A stretch of 64,000 nt of DNA, from NCBI GenBank assembly GCA_034430175.1, contig DAOUFI010000026.1:62001-126000 (forward strand), in the 5' to 3' direction. The position numbers and the translations under genes were made by a program. Source of the stretch: UBA6107 sp034430175 (lineage in GTDB: Bacteria > Chloroflexota > Anaerolineae > Anaerolineales > Anaerolineaceae). The notes under the pieces were generated by a model that was not told the DNA's origin, ran no database searches, and worked only from the letters and a program-made list of their open reading frames with translations. How positions within the stretch are numbered: the stretch's first letter is position 1; every line of letters starts with the position of its first letter. Shown one piece after another: positions 7,961-17,009 of this stretch.

Positions 7961-10181
7961 CTTGATTCTCCAGGTAAGCACTGAGGGCGGTAAGTGGTAA
8001 GGAGATCTTACTTTTACCTTGGTTGCCTGTATTCCATGTGATGATCAAATTCTCACGGGCGCGTGTAATACCGACGTAAAGAAGCCGCAAACGTTCCGAC
8101 GCGTAGTTGATCCGCGCTTCCTGGGTGGCGTTGCCGCCTTCCTGGAAAAGCTTTTCTGGTTCGCCGTTTGCCAGGGCTTTTAACTGAGCCAGGCATTCAG
8201 CTTCCAGGTTGAGTTTGTCGCGTATGAAATACTTTTCACCCTTGTATTGATCAAATTCTTGAACGGAGGGGAAGTCGTAATTGTTTACCGAAAGCAAGTA
8301 AACTCGATCCCATTCGAGACCTTTAGCCTTGTGATAGGTTGAGACGAGTACCTCCCCTTTGTGTTTTTCAGGGTCAAAACCAGTCTCTTCTTCCGCAAAA
8401 CCCATGAACTTGCGCCGATTGGAAGCAATATCATTGAGTTCCATGGCAAAGTCTTGTAATTGGAACTCAGGATGCAGGCGCGCAGTGAACTCAAGCATCA
8501 GCGCCAATTTGTGAGCCACTGCCAGATCAACCGGGCTGGTGAAAAGCTCCTGTGCTATGGTGATGACCAGTTGGTCGACAGGTAAAAGGGTAGCATTATG
8601 CCAGCGAATGACTTGTTCACGGAAATTGGTAAGTGTAGAGACAATGTCTTCTCCAAAGCGTGGGGCGACCTCGATAGATAACCAATCTTTTCCGGGCTGG
8701 GGATAAAGGAAATTTTCAAGCTGGGAACATGATTTGATCAAGCGTGTTAAGTGGTCTAGGGCCTCTTTTTCTTCATAAGTATCAACCGAGGGTTTATTGA
8801 TTTCATGGAAGGCAGTAGAGAGCTTGACTGGAGAAGCAGGATCTGCCAAATAGGTCAATAACCGCTCAAGGATCTTACATGTAATTCGAGTAGATTCGCT
8901 GCTCTTGAGCATCTCCACCACCTTGATACCGGCAACTTGCAGTTGCTCGACCACCTTTTCTCCGTGGGCACCAATGGGGACAAGGACAGCGACGGTCTTA
9001 TCGGAGTGATCGGGCAGCCAGCGCTTGATGGAATCAACAACGCGCGATATCTCCTGTTCGGGAGATTGTTTTGCAGTGTAAATGACAATGTTATTCGGTG
9101 TATCCGCAGGGTTCGGTTGTGGATCGTTGGGTGGAGTGGGCTCAATATATGGTTTGGTTAACGAGTCGCGCAATTGAGGAAATGGATGATACTGCATCGT
9201 CCAGGTTATTAGTTCGTTTGCCAGGCGGATGATGCTACGGCAGGAACGTCCGGAGTTGGCCAAGTCGCGGGCGGTCACTTTTGGATCTTTGAGAAAATTC
9301 TTGAGATATTCAGGACTGGCGGTGGTGAAGGTTTCGTAAATTGCTTGATTCGGATCACCGACACGGACCCAGTTACCGCTGGAACCAACGAGCAATCTGA
9401 GTATCTCTTCCTGCAATTTGGAAGAATCTTGCGCTTCGTCTTCGAGGATATATGGCCAGCGGTATTGCAATTGAGCCAAATATTCAGGATCGGTTTTGAG
9501 TACCAGGTAGGCAAGACGGATGAGGTCCGAGAAATCAACCGCGCCGCGTAAATGGATACCGCGCTGGTATTGGGCATAAACTTCAGTAGCCATGTGGAAA
9601 ATGGGGTCATCAAAATTATATTTTTCAATGAGATCGCGGAGAGTCACCGGATCAAGCTGCAAATCTTTAGCCTGGCTGATGAAATTTGCATTGAGCTGAG
9701 TGATCATATCCTCCCAGCCACGTTTAACCTTGAATTCAGCAGGTAGATAATCTGGCAGGATGTAACTTTCTTGAAGATCGGGGTGATTACGCAGATACGC
9801 TATAGAATATTCCTCGAGCATGCGAGAGGCTTCGGAATCGTCGATAATCGAAAAATTCCTGTCCAGGTTGGCTTTGGCATAGTTTTCACGGACAATGTCA
9901 TGTGCCAGACCATGAAGGGTGCGCACACGATAACCGATTTCTGGCAGCAGACCTTTTTCCTTGATAAATCCACCGATACGAGTGGAGAAGTTATCGACAG
10001 CGGAATTGACGAAGGTGACGATAAGGACTTCCTGACTGTCACTTAAGCCACCGTCCATCACCAGGTTGGCTGCCAGGCTGGATAGCGTATGTGTTTTTCC
10101 GCTTCCAGGGACGGCGGATACGCCCATCCAACCGGAGCGATACTTTAGTATCTCTGCCTGCATTGGACGCGGTTCAAACAT
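7947..10181 (-). CDS. UvrD/Rep-like superfamily I DNA helicase
   Basis: The 744-residue protein shows the full set of SF1A helicase motifs: Walker A VPGSGKTHT near residue 24, motif Ia VTFVNSAVDNF, motif II LEDEAQDSS near residue 250, motif III VGDPNQAIYETF, motif V STYHKAKGLEWD near residue 640 and motif VI YVGITRARENL near residue 710. It should be an active 3'-5' translocase. The start at 10181 is chosen because GAGGG precedes it and the helicase Q-motif region follows directly; the frame is open to 10268. It overlaps the upstream helicase-like gene by eight bases and the downstream nuclease gene by fourteen. It has no nuclease domain of its own. Confidence 0.9.
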   Translation of the reverse strand: MFEPRPMQAEILKYRSGWMGVSAVPGSGKTHTLSSLAANLVMDGGLSDSQEVLIVTFVNSAVDNFSTRIGGFIKEKGLLPEIGYRVRTLHGLAHDIVRENYAKANLDRNFSIIDDSEASRMLEEYSIAYLRNHPDLQESYILPDYLPAEFKVKRGWEDMITQLNANFISQAKDLQLDPVTLRDLIEKYNFDDPIFHMATEVYAQYQRGIHLRGAVDFSDLIRLAYLVLKTDPEYLAQLQYRWPYILEDEAQDSSKLQEEILRLLVGSSGNWVRVGDPNQAIYETFTTASPEYLKNFLKDPKVTARDLANSGRSCRSIIRLANELITWTMQYHPFPQLRDSLTKPYIEPTPPNDPQPNPADTPNNIVIYTAKQSPEQEISRVVDSIKRWLPDHSDKTVAVLVPIGAHGEKVVEQLQVAGIKVVEMLKSSESTRITCKILERLLTYLADPASPVKLSTAFHEINKPSVDTYEEKEALDHLTRLIKSCSQLENFLYPQPGKDWLSIEVAPRFGEDIVSTLTNFREQVIRWHNATLLPVDQLVITIAQELFTSPVDLAVAHKLALMLEFTARLHPEFQLQDFAMELNDIASNRRKFMGFAEEETGFDPEKHKGEVLVSTYHKAKGLEWDRVYLLSVNNYDFPSVQEFDQYKGEKYFIRDKLNLEAECLAQLKALANGEPEKLFQEGGNATQEARINYASERLRLLYVGITRARENLIITWNTGNQGKSKISLPLTALSAYLENQDESA

Positions 10182-12294
10182 GGCATCCCTCTTTTTTTTG
10201 ATCCAAACCTCGCAACATGGTTTGAACAGCCACCAACAACGCGCCGCGTTCTTCAGAACCGGATTCATTAAGACCGACAGTGATCATGTCTACATGAATT
10301 GAGCAGCGCCGTAGCAATCCGGTGATGATACGGTTGAGCGTGTCTTGATTCGTATGCAACTCGTCCGCGCCAGTCCACTGACGACCGCTGGGCCAATTAC
10401 GGCTGAGAACATAAGGTTGGGTGAGCGGTTGGTCCAATCTGCTCCACCAGCCATTGGAACCGATATCAAGCCAAAATTGATAGGATGCAGGCCGATTACT
10501 CATCAGATAGGTAAAAGCTGGAGCCACTAAAACGCTATGACTATCTCTTTGTTCGTCCCAGTTAGTGAGGTATTGGGCCGCAATCAGGCCTTCTTCGACC
10601 ACACGTATGTATTCTTTCGAGATAGAGGTAACGGTTTGATCTAAATTATTAGTGAGGATCTGCCTAAATTTTTTAGCGGACTCAACAAGCCGGGCGATCA
10701 GTGCCGCAGCTGTAAAGTTATCATGGAAAGCAAAGCCACGCTGTGAAAGCAGTTCACCAAAAATACGCGCGAAAAAGATATCAAGGTTAGTTTCACCGTC
10801 AACCCGGTAACGTTCCAACCATCCGCGCATGGTTTCGAATTTTTGACCAACAACGAAGGTAATGCGTTCTTGCATTTCAGGCCGAACCTGGTCAAAAGTG
10901 ATCAGGGTGTTCTCGCCACGATTCGGAGAATAGAGAATTTGCGCCACCAGATCAGCGCGGATGAGATCGATTTCGGGAATGATCTGCATCAGCATATAGC
11001 GCAAGTCGTGTTTGGTGGGTTTGAGCCCCCATTGTGGATGAGCCAGTTTGGCCAGCGTGAACATGGCATTCACAGGCGGTTCGTCTCGCAGGCTGCGTGA
11101 AGGGCGGAAGGTGTAATAGGGAATACCAGCTTCAGCCATGCGTTGGGTAAGAGTGAAACGCAGTGAATCACTCAAGAACGGGGTAAGCACAACGATCTGG
11201 CCAGGATCAACATCCTGTTCGCGGATCATTGAACGTACCCTGGAGGTAATCCAATCGAGCGCCTGGGGAAAAAAACGGAAGGATTGGATGGAGTACGCTG
11301 GTGCAAGTTTTACTTTTTCAATTTCTAGTGAGCGATGCTGGGTGATGGCATGGCTTAAAGAACATTCAAGGGTTGAGATTGGTTCAGATTGAATAAATGA
11401 CCCACTGAAACCAATACGATCAGTACACTGATCTTGCAACCTTAAAGCCGAGGGATCATCTGCGCCTAGGAAAGTGCGAAAACCAGCGTCAGTATCATGG
11501 ATTAACAATGCCGAAGTAAAATCGGGCAACCACGAGGAGATAATATCGTGCGCAACCGGCACATCCTCCTCGATATTATCGTAGATTAGATGTTTATAGG
11601 TATTCTTTAAATAGCTACGGCATAACAGAGAAGGCCATAGATGTTTGTTCAAGATTTCAAATTGTAATGAAAAATCGAGAAGATTGTTCTCAAGGCAGTA
11701 TTGCCTGAAAGCATTGACACAGTCCTGAGCCTGAGTGTAAACGATAGATTGTTTAGATAATCCTGACCAGGCAGCATTGAGACGGTTTCCCACCTCAGTG
11801 AGGTCGAAACCGACAAAAGCCGCCTTATTCATATTATCAAGCAACTGGCTGTAGATACGATTGGGTTCGATTGTGATCGAGTCAAAATATCCTTTTTGAA
11901 GCAGAGGAGCAATTACCTGAGCCATATAATATTGCGCTGTCTCAAGGGTGAGGAATTGGGGTGACTTTGATGGAGATGAAAAGCCGATATTCTTCGCTAC
12001 TAGCGGCCAGAAAAGTGTGATCATCCGCTGCGCCAGACCACCCAATGTTAAAATTGAGGGTAGACTGTTGGAGGGAAATTCAACCGAACTGGTGAGATCG
12101 CGGTAGGGCTTGGCTAAACTACGCTGTGGCGTCAGGATGATGAAATCACCAGCTGGAATGCCTGAAAGCACAGCGCGGCGAAAATATTCAACGCCGGCAG
12201 TGGTTTTACCGCTGCCAGCAGGGCCTGAAACATAAAGGCTGTCCTTAAAAGGCGACTCGATCAGTTGTTTTTGAAAAATATTGAATTCCACCAT
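10174..12294 (-). CDS. Helicase-like P-loop protein with degenerate SF1 motifs (AddB/AdnA-like partner)
   Basis: The 706-residue protein has a clear Walker A, GPAGSGKTT (residues 24-32), and a motif Ia-like ILTPQRSL. Later helicase motifs are altered: motif II reads IYDNIEEDV in place of a DExQD-type box, and motif III reads HDTDAGFRTFLGADD, where the usual Gln is Ala. I could not find a convincing motif VI. This pattern fits a partner subunit that binds DNA or ATP but may not translocate, as AddB-type subunits pair with an active helicase. It sits between a DnaQ-like exonuclease gene (5 bases) and an intact UvrD-like helicase gene (8-base overlap). A precise family name cannot be given from sequence reading alone. 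Confidence 0.7.
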   Translation of the reverse strand: MVEFNIFQKQLIESPFKDSLYVSGPAGSGKTTAGVEYFRRAVLSGIPAGDFIILTPQRSLAKPYRDLTSSVEFPSNSLPSILTLGGLAQRMITLFWPLVAKNIGFSSPSKSPQFLTLETAQYYMAQVIAPLLQKGYFDSITIEPNRIYSQLLDNMNKAAFVGFDLTEVGNRLNAAWSGLSKQSIVYTQAQDCVNAFRQYCLENNLLDFSLQFEILNKHLWPSLLCRSYLKNTYKHLIYDNIEEDVPVAHDIISSWLPDFTSALLIHDTDAGFRTFLGADDPSALRLQDQCTDRIGFSGSFIQSEPISTLECSLSHAITQHRSLEIEKVKLAPAYSIQSFRFFPQALDWITSRVRSMIREQDVDPGQIVVLTPFLSDSLRFTLTQRMAEAGIPYYTFRPSRSLRDEPPVNAMFTLAKLAHPQWGLKPTKHDLRYMLMQIIPEIDLIRADLVAQILYSPNRGENTLITFDQVRPEMQERITFVVGQKFETMRGWLERYRVDGETNLDIFFARIFGELLSQRGFAFHDNFTAAALIARLVESAKKFRQILTNNLDQTVTSISKEYIRVVEEGLIAAQYLTNWDEQRDSHSVLVAPAFTYLMSNRPASYQFWLDIGSNGWWSRLDQPLTQPYVLSRNWPSGRQWTGADELHTNQDTLNRIITGLLRRCSIHVDMITVGLNESGSEERGALLVAVQTMLRGLDQKKEGCHV

Positions 12295-12299
12295 TCACC

Positions 12300-12881
12300 T
12301 TAATAACACTGACCGGCAATACAGTGTAACACCGCGCGGACCAGCAACGCATCTGCTTCGGAACGATGCTCATTAAGCAATGGAATCTTGAAATAAGCAC
12401 CGGCTTCTTCCAGTTTAAAAAATTTCATTGAACGGCGTATGGGATCCCAAATACCGCGGTAATCGGAATACACAGCCATGACGTCGACGGATTTTAACAT
12501 TTCTCGCCAGGGTAGTCTGTACCGAGCGTGAGATTGAGCCATCATACGCAGATCGAAGGTGGTATTGTAAGCAGCAATGGTTCGACCATACAAGAAGGCG
12601 CGGATTTTTGGCCATAGTATCGGCCATGCGGGAGCATTTACAACATCCGCATTGGAGATATGATGAATGCGTTGCGCGTCAGCGGGGATAGGCTGGCTGG
12701 GTTTCACCAGCGAGGATAAAAGCAACTTTCCATCATGGTCGATGATGGAAATCTCAACGATTTCGTCGTCGCGATCTAATCCGGTAGTTTCTGTATCCAG
12801 ATAAACAGGTTGTTGTTCGATGATCTTCTTTGCCAGTTCAATGGCACTGGCTTGATTGCCGGCAGTAGCGTTGGAATACAT
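12300..12881 (-). CDS. DnaQ-like 3'-5' exonuclease (DEDDh type)
   Basis: The 193-residue protein matches the RNase T/DnaQ exonuclease fold: DTETTGL (ExoI) near residue 29, HHISNADV and AAYNTTFDLRMM (ExoII) near residue 108, and HRSEADALL (ExoIII, with the His of the DEDDh class) near residue 172. It should remove nucleotides 3'-5' from DNA or RNA. AAGGA precedes the ATG at 12881. It lies 9 bases after the lipoprotein gene and 5 bases before the helicase-like gene, so it belongs to the same transcript as the helicases and nuclease. It is separate from any polymerase, and a role in trimming 3' ends with the neighbouring helicases is inferred from context. Confidence 0.87.
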   Translation of the reverse strand: MYSNATAGNQASAIELAKKIIEQQPVYLDTETTGLDRDDEIVEISIIDHDGKLLLSSLVKPSQPIPADAQRIHHISNADVVNAPAWPILWPKIRAFLYGRTIAAYNTTFDLRMMAQSHARYRLPWREMLKSVDVMAVYSDYRGIWDPIRRSMKFFKLEEAGAYFKIPLLNEHRSEADALLVRAVLHCIAGQCY

Positions 12882-12890
12882 GATTGTTCC

Positions 12891-13724
12891 TTATGGTAGA
12901 TTCCATTGATTGATCTCTTCAACGTAAATGGTCATATTGGACTGTTCTTTTGAGGAGATAAAAACACCAAAATAACCCGCGGTATTGATCGAATCGTCGT
13001 CGAATTCCTTAACCAGGTTGCCGTTGATGTAAAGACTGATGTGGTTATCTTTTAACATCACTCCCAGACGATTCTCTTGATTGTTCCCCTTGATGATATG
13101 GGCATCTGAAGTCCAATCCACAATCATGGCATCATTACCACTGACATCGCGCATGAAGTAATATTCACCGGCGCAGGTTACTCCGAAGTAATATCCATTC
13201 CCGCTATAGTAATCTGAAGCGCGTAGGACTAACCCATAATTATCCCGGCCAGAACAGGTGACAGTCTTGAAAGTACCTTCCACGTAATAATTTTTTAGGC
13301 TCAAATATTCCAAACGCCAACGGATCCCACTGTAGACCTTCGTGGTAGCCATCACCATGTTGCCGTTTTCTACGTACATTTCGGTTGCGTCGTCACTATA
13401 GGGAGCGTTTAGACCAACATGAGCGCCGCTGCTGAATGAATCGGTAAAAGCTGGTGCCCCCAAAGTTAACTTGGGATCGGCAGGAGTGGGTGTAACTGTT
13501 GGGGTATTGGATGGACTAGCTGTGAGGATGGTTTCGGTGGGAGTTACATAAATTACTGTAGAGTTGCTTTGGGCAGTGGGTGTAGTAGACCCAAGGGCGG
13601 CGGTAAGTGTAGCGGCGACGCGAGTAGCCACCTCATTGTTCGTGGTGGATGATTTGAACAAAGGAAAATTACAAGCCGTCAAGAACAAAATTATAAATGG
13701 GATGATCAAAAGCTTCTTTCTCAT
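12891..13724 (-). CDS. Lipoprotein with concanavalin/LamG-like (DUF1080-type) domain
   Basis: The 277-residue protein begins with a lipoprotein signal (MRKKLLIIPFIILFLTAC, lipobox LTAC, acylated Cys 18). A Thr/Pro/Ser-rich linker (about residues 45-85) leads to a C-terminal beta-rich region (about 95-277) with the GYYFGV, LYINGNLVKEF and GYFGVFISS signatures of concanavalin-like jelly rolls such as DUF1080 and LamG. It is probably a surface protein, perhaps binding polysaccharide; the ligand is unknown. GAGAGGAAACC precedes the ATG. It is the first gene of the run that continues into the exonuclease and helicase genes, which has no obvious functional reason. Confidence 0.75.
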   Translation of the reverse strand: MRKKLLIIPFIILFLTACNFPLFKSSTTNNEVATRVAATLTAALGSTTPTAQSNSTVIYVTPTETILTASPSNTPTVTPTPADPKLTLGAPAFTDSFSSGAHVGLNAPYSDDATEMYVENGNMVMATTKVYSGIRWRLEYLSLKNYYVEGTFKTVTCSGRDNYGLVLRASDYYSGNGYYFGVTCAGEYYFMRDVSGNDAMIVDWTSDAHIIKGNNQENRLGVMLKDNHISLYINGNLVKEFDDDSINTAGYFGVFISSKEQSNMTIYVEEINQWNLP

Positions 13725-13748
13725 GGTTTCCTCTCATTCAATAAGTCT

Positions 13749-13754
13749 ATTATA
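13749..13754 (-). promoter_or_regulatory. -10 box of the lipoprotein-to-rlmL run
   Basis: A perfect TATAAT on the reverse strand lies 24 bases before the lipoprotein ATG. The following eight genes are spaced by at most about 42 bases or overlap, so this may be the main promoter of the run. No good -35 was recognised. Confidence 0.45.
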
Positions 13755-13901
13755 TCTATTTCCAACGTTTCATTACCAGAAGGAGATTTGAAAAGTGATC
13801 ATGTTAATTGGGATGGCTGAACTTAACTCAGGAGAATGGCGGAGTTATTCCTCCGATGAAGATATAGAGCGTAAGGGGCAGCGAGCCTTATTGGCTTGTT
13901 G

Positions 13902-13907
13902 TATAAT
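13902..13907 (+). promoter_or_regulatory. -10 box close to the baseplate-J-like start
   Basis: TATAAT ends ten bases before the ATG at 13918, which would give an mRNA with almost no leader. No matching -35 is evident. If translation instead starts at GTG 13795, this box would be internal and meaningless. Confidence 0.35.
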
Positions 13908-13917
13908 TTTTTTGTCT

Positions 13918-15393
13918 ATGAAAACATACATCTTGCAACTTGAAAAATTCGATAATTTGGCTTCGACGCGGGAAAAAATGCATTGGGCAAAAGCCAGGCG
14001 TATTTTGCTGGTCTGGCCAAAACGAGGCAAGCCGTATCTTTCAGCAGCGGACATTGGTTCGATCCAACATGAAGCAGCCAGGTTAGGACTTGAAATCGCT
14101 TTCGTTTGTAAAAATGGTTTCGTACAGGATATTGCTGGAGATTTGAGCATTTCCGTATTCTCATCGGTACCACAGGCGGAGAAAGCTCATTGGAAGAAAA
14201 TAGTGAGCATTCATGGGAAGAAGATCGAGAGAACATACGCAAATTTAATCGCAGCAAGGCCACAAGGGCAGAAAGTTAAAGCGAAGCCTTTTTATTACAT
14301 TAAAAAATGGGTTTCAATCATCCTTGCAGGTTTGGCGATTCTCTCTTTGATCCTGTTTTTTGTTCCTCACGCCACAATAATATTGCATCCAAAGATAACG
14401 GAAAAAACAATTACGATCAATGTTTTTGCGTCACCAGAAATTGAGTCAGTAAACGTCAACGGGAATTTACCAGCGTCATTACAAACGATCGAACTAACGA
14501 AAACAGGATCTTCTCAAAGCACAGGTAAAACCCAATTGGCTAGCCAATACGCGGGTGGAGAAGTGATCTTCACGAATATTTCGGCGCAGACAGTTACTAT
14601 CCCTGCCAATACGATCGTTCTCTCGAGTTCGAATGAGGAAGTGCAATTTGCCACACAACTGGACTACACCCTGGAAGCAGGGGAAACCTCCGCTCCAATC
14701 GAGGTGAAAGCTATTAAAGCGGGTATTTCAGGAAATGTTCCGGCAGGTGATATCGATTCCATCGATGGTGCACTCGCTTTGGTTCTTCAGGTGACAAATG
14801 AGTTTCCAACAAGTGGTGGTAAAGATGTTGAGGCGCCTTCACCTACTGAAGAGGACTACGATCAGTTAAAAGCAAAACTGGTTAATGAATTACGGCAAGA
14901 AATCATTACTCAATTCAAGCAAGGGGAAACCCGACTGATTGAAGCGACACTGGATAATGGAAAGGTAGTCTCAGAAACGCGTTCGGTTGATCCAGGTACA
15001 GCTTCGGATATTTTTTCATTAACCATCAATGTCGAGTTCACATTTCTGACTTATTCGGACGCTAATCTACAAAAACTGGTAAATGATGCAATGACCGCCA
15101 GTCTGGAAAGTGGAACAAGAATCTATGGCAATGGTGTTACCATTGACGAAGCGACGTATGCCAGCGTTGATAACATGGGAGCCAGGTGGGTCATTACAGC
15201 GGTAGCTAATACCGGCGTTATAATTAATGAAGACCAGATCACTCGAATGATCACTGGCAAGAATCTTAAAGAAGCAAAAGACGCATTGAATTCAATCATC
15301 GAGAACCGCCAAGATCCAATTTTCGTCATTTCACCTCAAGGATGGAATTGGCTTCCCTGGTTTAGTATGAACATGCGATTGGAGGTGGAGTGA
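13918..15393 (+). CDS. Membrane-anchored baseplate J-like domain protein
   Basis: The 491-residue protein has a cytoplasmic N-terminal part (about 1-125, opening MKTYILQLEKFDNLAS, followed by RRILLVWPKRGKPYLS), one membrane segment (about 132-155, SIILAGLAILSLILFFVPHA), and a long outer part with a repeated beta-rich layout and LEAGETSAPIEVKAIKAG, the pattern databases name baseplate J/gp47. Nothing else here is phage-like. Start choice: ATG 13918 follows TATAAT (13902-13907) by ten bases and matches the N-terminus I recall for Anaerolineae relatives. A GTG at 13795 has a better ribosome site (AGAAGGAG) and would add 41 residues. Its stop overlaps the ruvX start. Function unknown. Confidence 0.65.
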   Translation: MKTYILQLEKFDNLASTREKMHWAKARRILLVWPKRGKPYLSAADIGSIQHEAARLGLEIAFVCKNGFVQDIAGDLSISVFSSVPQAEKAHWKKIVSIHGKKIERTYANLIAARPQGQKVKAKPFYYIKKWVSIILAGLAILSLILFFVPHATIILHPKITEKTITINVFASPEIESVNVNGNLPASLQTIELTKTGSSQSTGKTQLASQYAGGEVIFTNISAQTVTIPANTIVLSSSNEEVQFATQLDYTLEAGETSAPIEVKAIKAGISGNVPAGDIDSIDGALALVLQVTNEFPTSGGKDVEAPSPTEEDYDQLKAKLVNELRQEIITQFKQGETRLIEATLDNGKVVSETRSVDPGTASDIFSLTINVEFTFLTYSDANLQKLVNDAMTASLESGTRIYGNGVTIDEATYASVDNMGARWVITAVANTGVIINEDQITRMITGKNLKEAKDALNSIIENRQDPIFVISPQGWNWLPWFSMNMRLEVE

Positions 15394-15827
15394 GCGAAGT
15401 AACAGGTCCGATCCTGGCTGTTGATCCTGGCGAAAAGCATATTGGTATAGCAATTAGCGATGAAACAGCCATCCTGGCTCGGCCATTGATAATGATCAAT
15501 CATACTTCGATGAAATTGGATGCCGCCCAGATAGCAAAGATTGCTGAAGAAAACCATGCGACGAGGATAATTGTCGGGCTTCCCATGGGACACAATGGAA
15601 CTGAGCTCCCGCAAACACGACACGCGAGAAAACTGATAGAATCCGTACAAAGGCAGACAGCGATCTTGGTAGAAGGTTGGGATGAATGGGGTAGCACCCA
15701 GGCGGCGCGAAATGTGTTGATTGAAGTTGGAGCGCAGCGTTCCAAACGCGGTGGTCATCAGGATGCCCTGGCTGCCGCAATGATCTTACGATCCTATTTG
15801 GATGAGATAAATCCAATAGAAAGTTGA
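15390..15827 (+). CDS. ruvX: Putative pre-16S rRNA nuclease / Holliday junction resolvase YqgF
   Basis: The 145-residue protein is a YqgF/RuvX family RNase H-fold nuclease: AVDPGEKHIGIAISD near residue 10 carries the first catalytic Asp, IIVGLPMGHNG lies near 60, and the HQDALAAAMIL end supplies the last acidic residue. The family trims the 5' end of 16S rRNA in E. coli and has been proposed as a Holliday junction resolvase. It starts with GTG in a four-base GTGA overlap with the preceding stop, with GGAGGTGGA upstream, so it is translationally coupled to the baseplate-J-like gene. mltG follows after four bases, a ruvX-mltG order I recognise from other bacteria. Confidence 0.9.
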   Translation: MSEVTGPILAVDPGEKHIGIAISDETAILARPLIMINHTSMKLDAAQIAKIAEENHATRIIVGLPMGHNGTELPQTRHARKLIESVQRQTAILVEGWDEWGSTQAARNVLIEVGAQRSKRGGHQDALAAAMILRSYLDEINPIES

Positions 15828-15831
15828 TTCC

Positions 15832-16968
15832 TTGAGTAGAAGAAAAAATCAAAACGTATCCAATGGAGTAATTACCTTTCTAGTTTTCGTGATGATTGGT
15901 CTGGCTGTAGCCATTATTTGGATTGGAGTACCTGTGTTGGCTCAAAAAGACTTTGGCTCCGCATCAAGCTTGTTAACAAAGAGCCAAAAATGGAATTACA
16001 GCCTGCAGGTACTTTTGGCGCGGTCGGATCTGCTTGACCCGGCATGTACAAGTGCGCAGTCGGCTGAGTTCGTAATCGACCAAGGCTCTTCGGTCAACCA
16101 GATCGTTAATTCGTTGGAAGCGAATGGCTTTATCAAAAATGCTGGCGGGATGCGGGCTTATTTGATCTATAAAGGTCTGGATACCCAAATTCTGGCTGGA
16201 AAATATCAACTCAGTTGCAGCCAAAGTGCTGTCAGTATAGCGGAATCAATAAAAAATATCTACCAGGATGAAGTGGTATTCAATATTCTACCGGGGTGGC
16301 GGGCTGAAGAGATCGCAGCAGCATTACCGTCTTCGGGGATAGAGGTCAGTGAGGAGGATTTCTTGTCATTGGTGCGTTCACCCGACGGCCTTGAATTACC
16401 AGCTTATCTGCCCGATGGGGCTTCGGTGGAAGGATTACTCTTTCCAGGTGAATACCTTATTCGCCGAGATGTAACGGCTCGGGAATTAGTTCAGATCTTC
16501 GTCAATGAGTTTACGAAGCAAGTGACTTCATCCATGCTAAAACAGGCTAAGGCATACGGCATCACGCCTTACCAGGCAATCATCCTGGCATCGATTGTCC
16601 AACGTGAGACATTTGCTACTGAAGAGCGACCAATGATGGCTTCGGTATTTTATAACCGACTGGCTAAAGGGATGAAACTGGAGACCGATCCGACGGTTCA
16701 GTATGCGCTTGGATATAATTCCGCCTGGGGTTGGTGGAAAAGCCCGTTGGAAGCAGGAGATCTTCAAGTCGAATCGCCATATAACACATATCTGATTAAT
16801 GGTTTGCCCCCGGCTCCGATCGCCAATCCAGATCTGGAGTCAATTCTGGCAGTGGTGTCACCGGAACAATCCAATTACCTCTACTTCCGCGCTAAATGCG
16901 ATGGAAGCGGATTGCACACCTTTGCTGTGACATACGAAGAGCATGTCGCAAACGGATGCACTCAATAA
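15832..16968 (+). CDS. mltG: Endolytic murein transglycosylase MltG
   Basis: The 378-residue protein cuts nascent glycan strands and limits peptidoglycan chain length. One N-terminal membrane helix (about residues 14-37) anchors it; a LysM-like subdomain follows. The YceG catalytic domain contains ILASIVQRETF with the catalytic Glu near residue 259, FYNRLAKGMKLETDPT near 280, and SPYNTYLINGLPPAPIANP near 313. The start is TTG at 15832, four bases after ruvX; the next in-frame Met falls inside the membrane helix, so TTG is preferred. A terminator follows at once. The cell therefore has a periplasm-side or wall-side peptidoglycan. Confidence 0.92.
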   Translation: MSRRKNQNVSNGVITFLVFVMIGLAVAIIWIGVPVLAQKDFGSASSLLTKSQKWNYSLQVLLARSDLLDPACTSAQSAEFVIDQGSSVNQIVNSLEANGFIKNAGGMRAYLIYKGLDTQILAGKYQLSCSQSAVSIAESIKNIYQDEVVFNILPGWRAEEIAAALPSSGIEVSEEDFLSLVRSPDGLELPAYLPDGASVEGLLFPGEYLIRRDVTARELVQIFVNEFTKQVTSSMLKQAKAYGITPYQAIILASIVQRETFATEERPMMASVFYNRLAKGMKLETDPTVQYALGYNSAWGWWKSPLEAGDLQVESPYNTYLINGLPPAPIANPDLESILAVVSPEQSNYLYFRAKCDGSGLHTFAVTYEEHVANGCTQ

Positions 16969-17000
16969 AAGAGCCCCCAGTCATTTGATTGGGGACTCTT
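16969..17000 (+). terminator. Terminator after mltG
   Basis: Inverted repeat AAGAGCCCCCA / TGGGGACTCTT with one mismatch and a nine-base loop begins directly after the mltG stop. It lies between convergent mltG and the ferredoxin gene and may serve both, although neither side has a long T-run. Confidence 0.6.
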
Positions 17001-17009
17001 GATTACATA

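Noticed and set aside
13795..15393. Prophage or tailocin remnant, because of the baseplate-J-like name
   Set aside because: No tail, capsid, integrase or lysis gene is nearby, the protein has a membrane anchor, and it is coupled to housekeeping ruvX and mltG.
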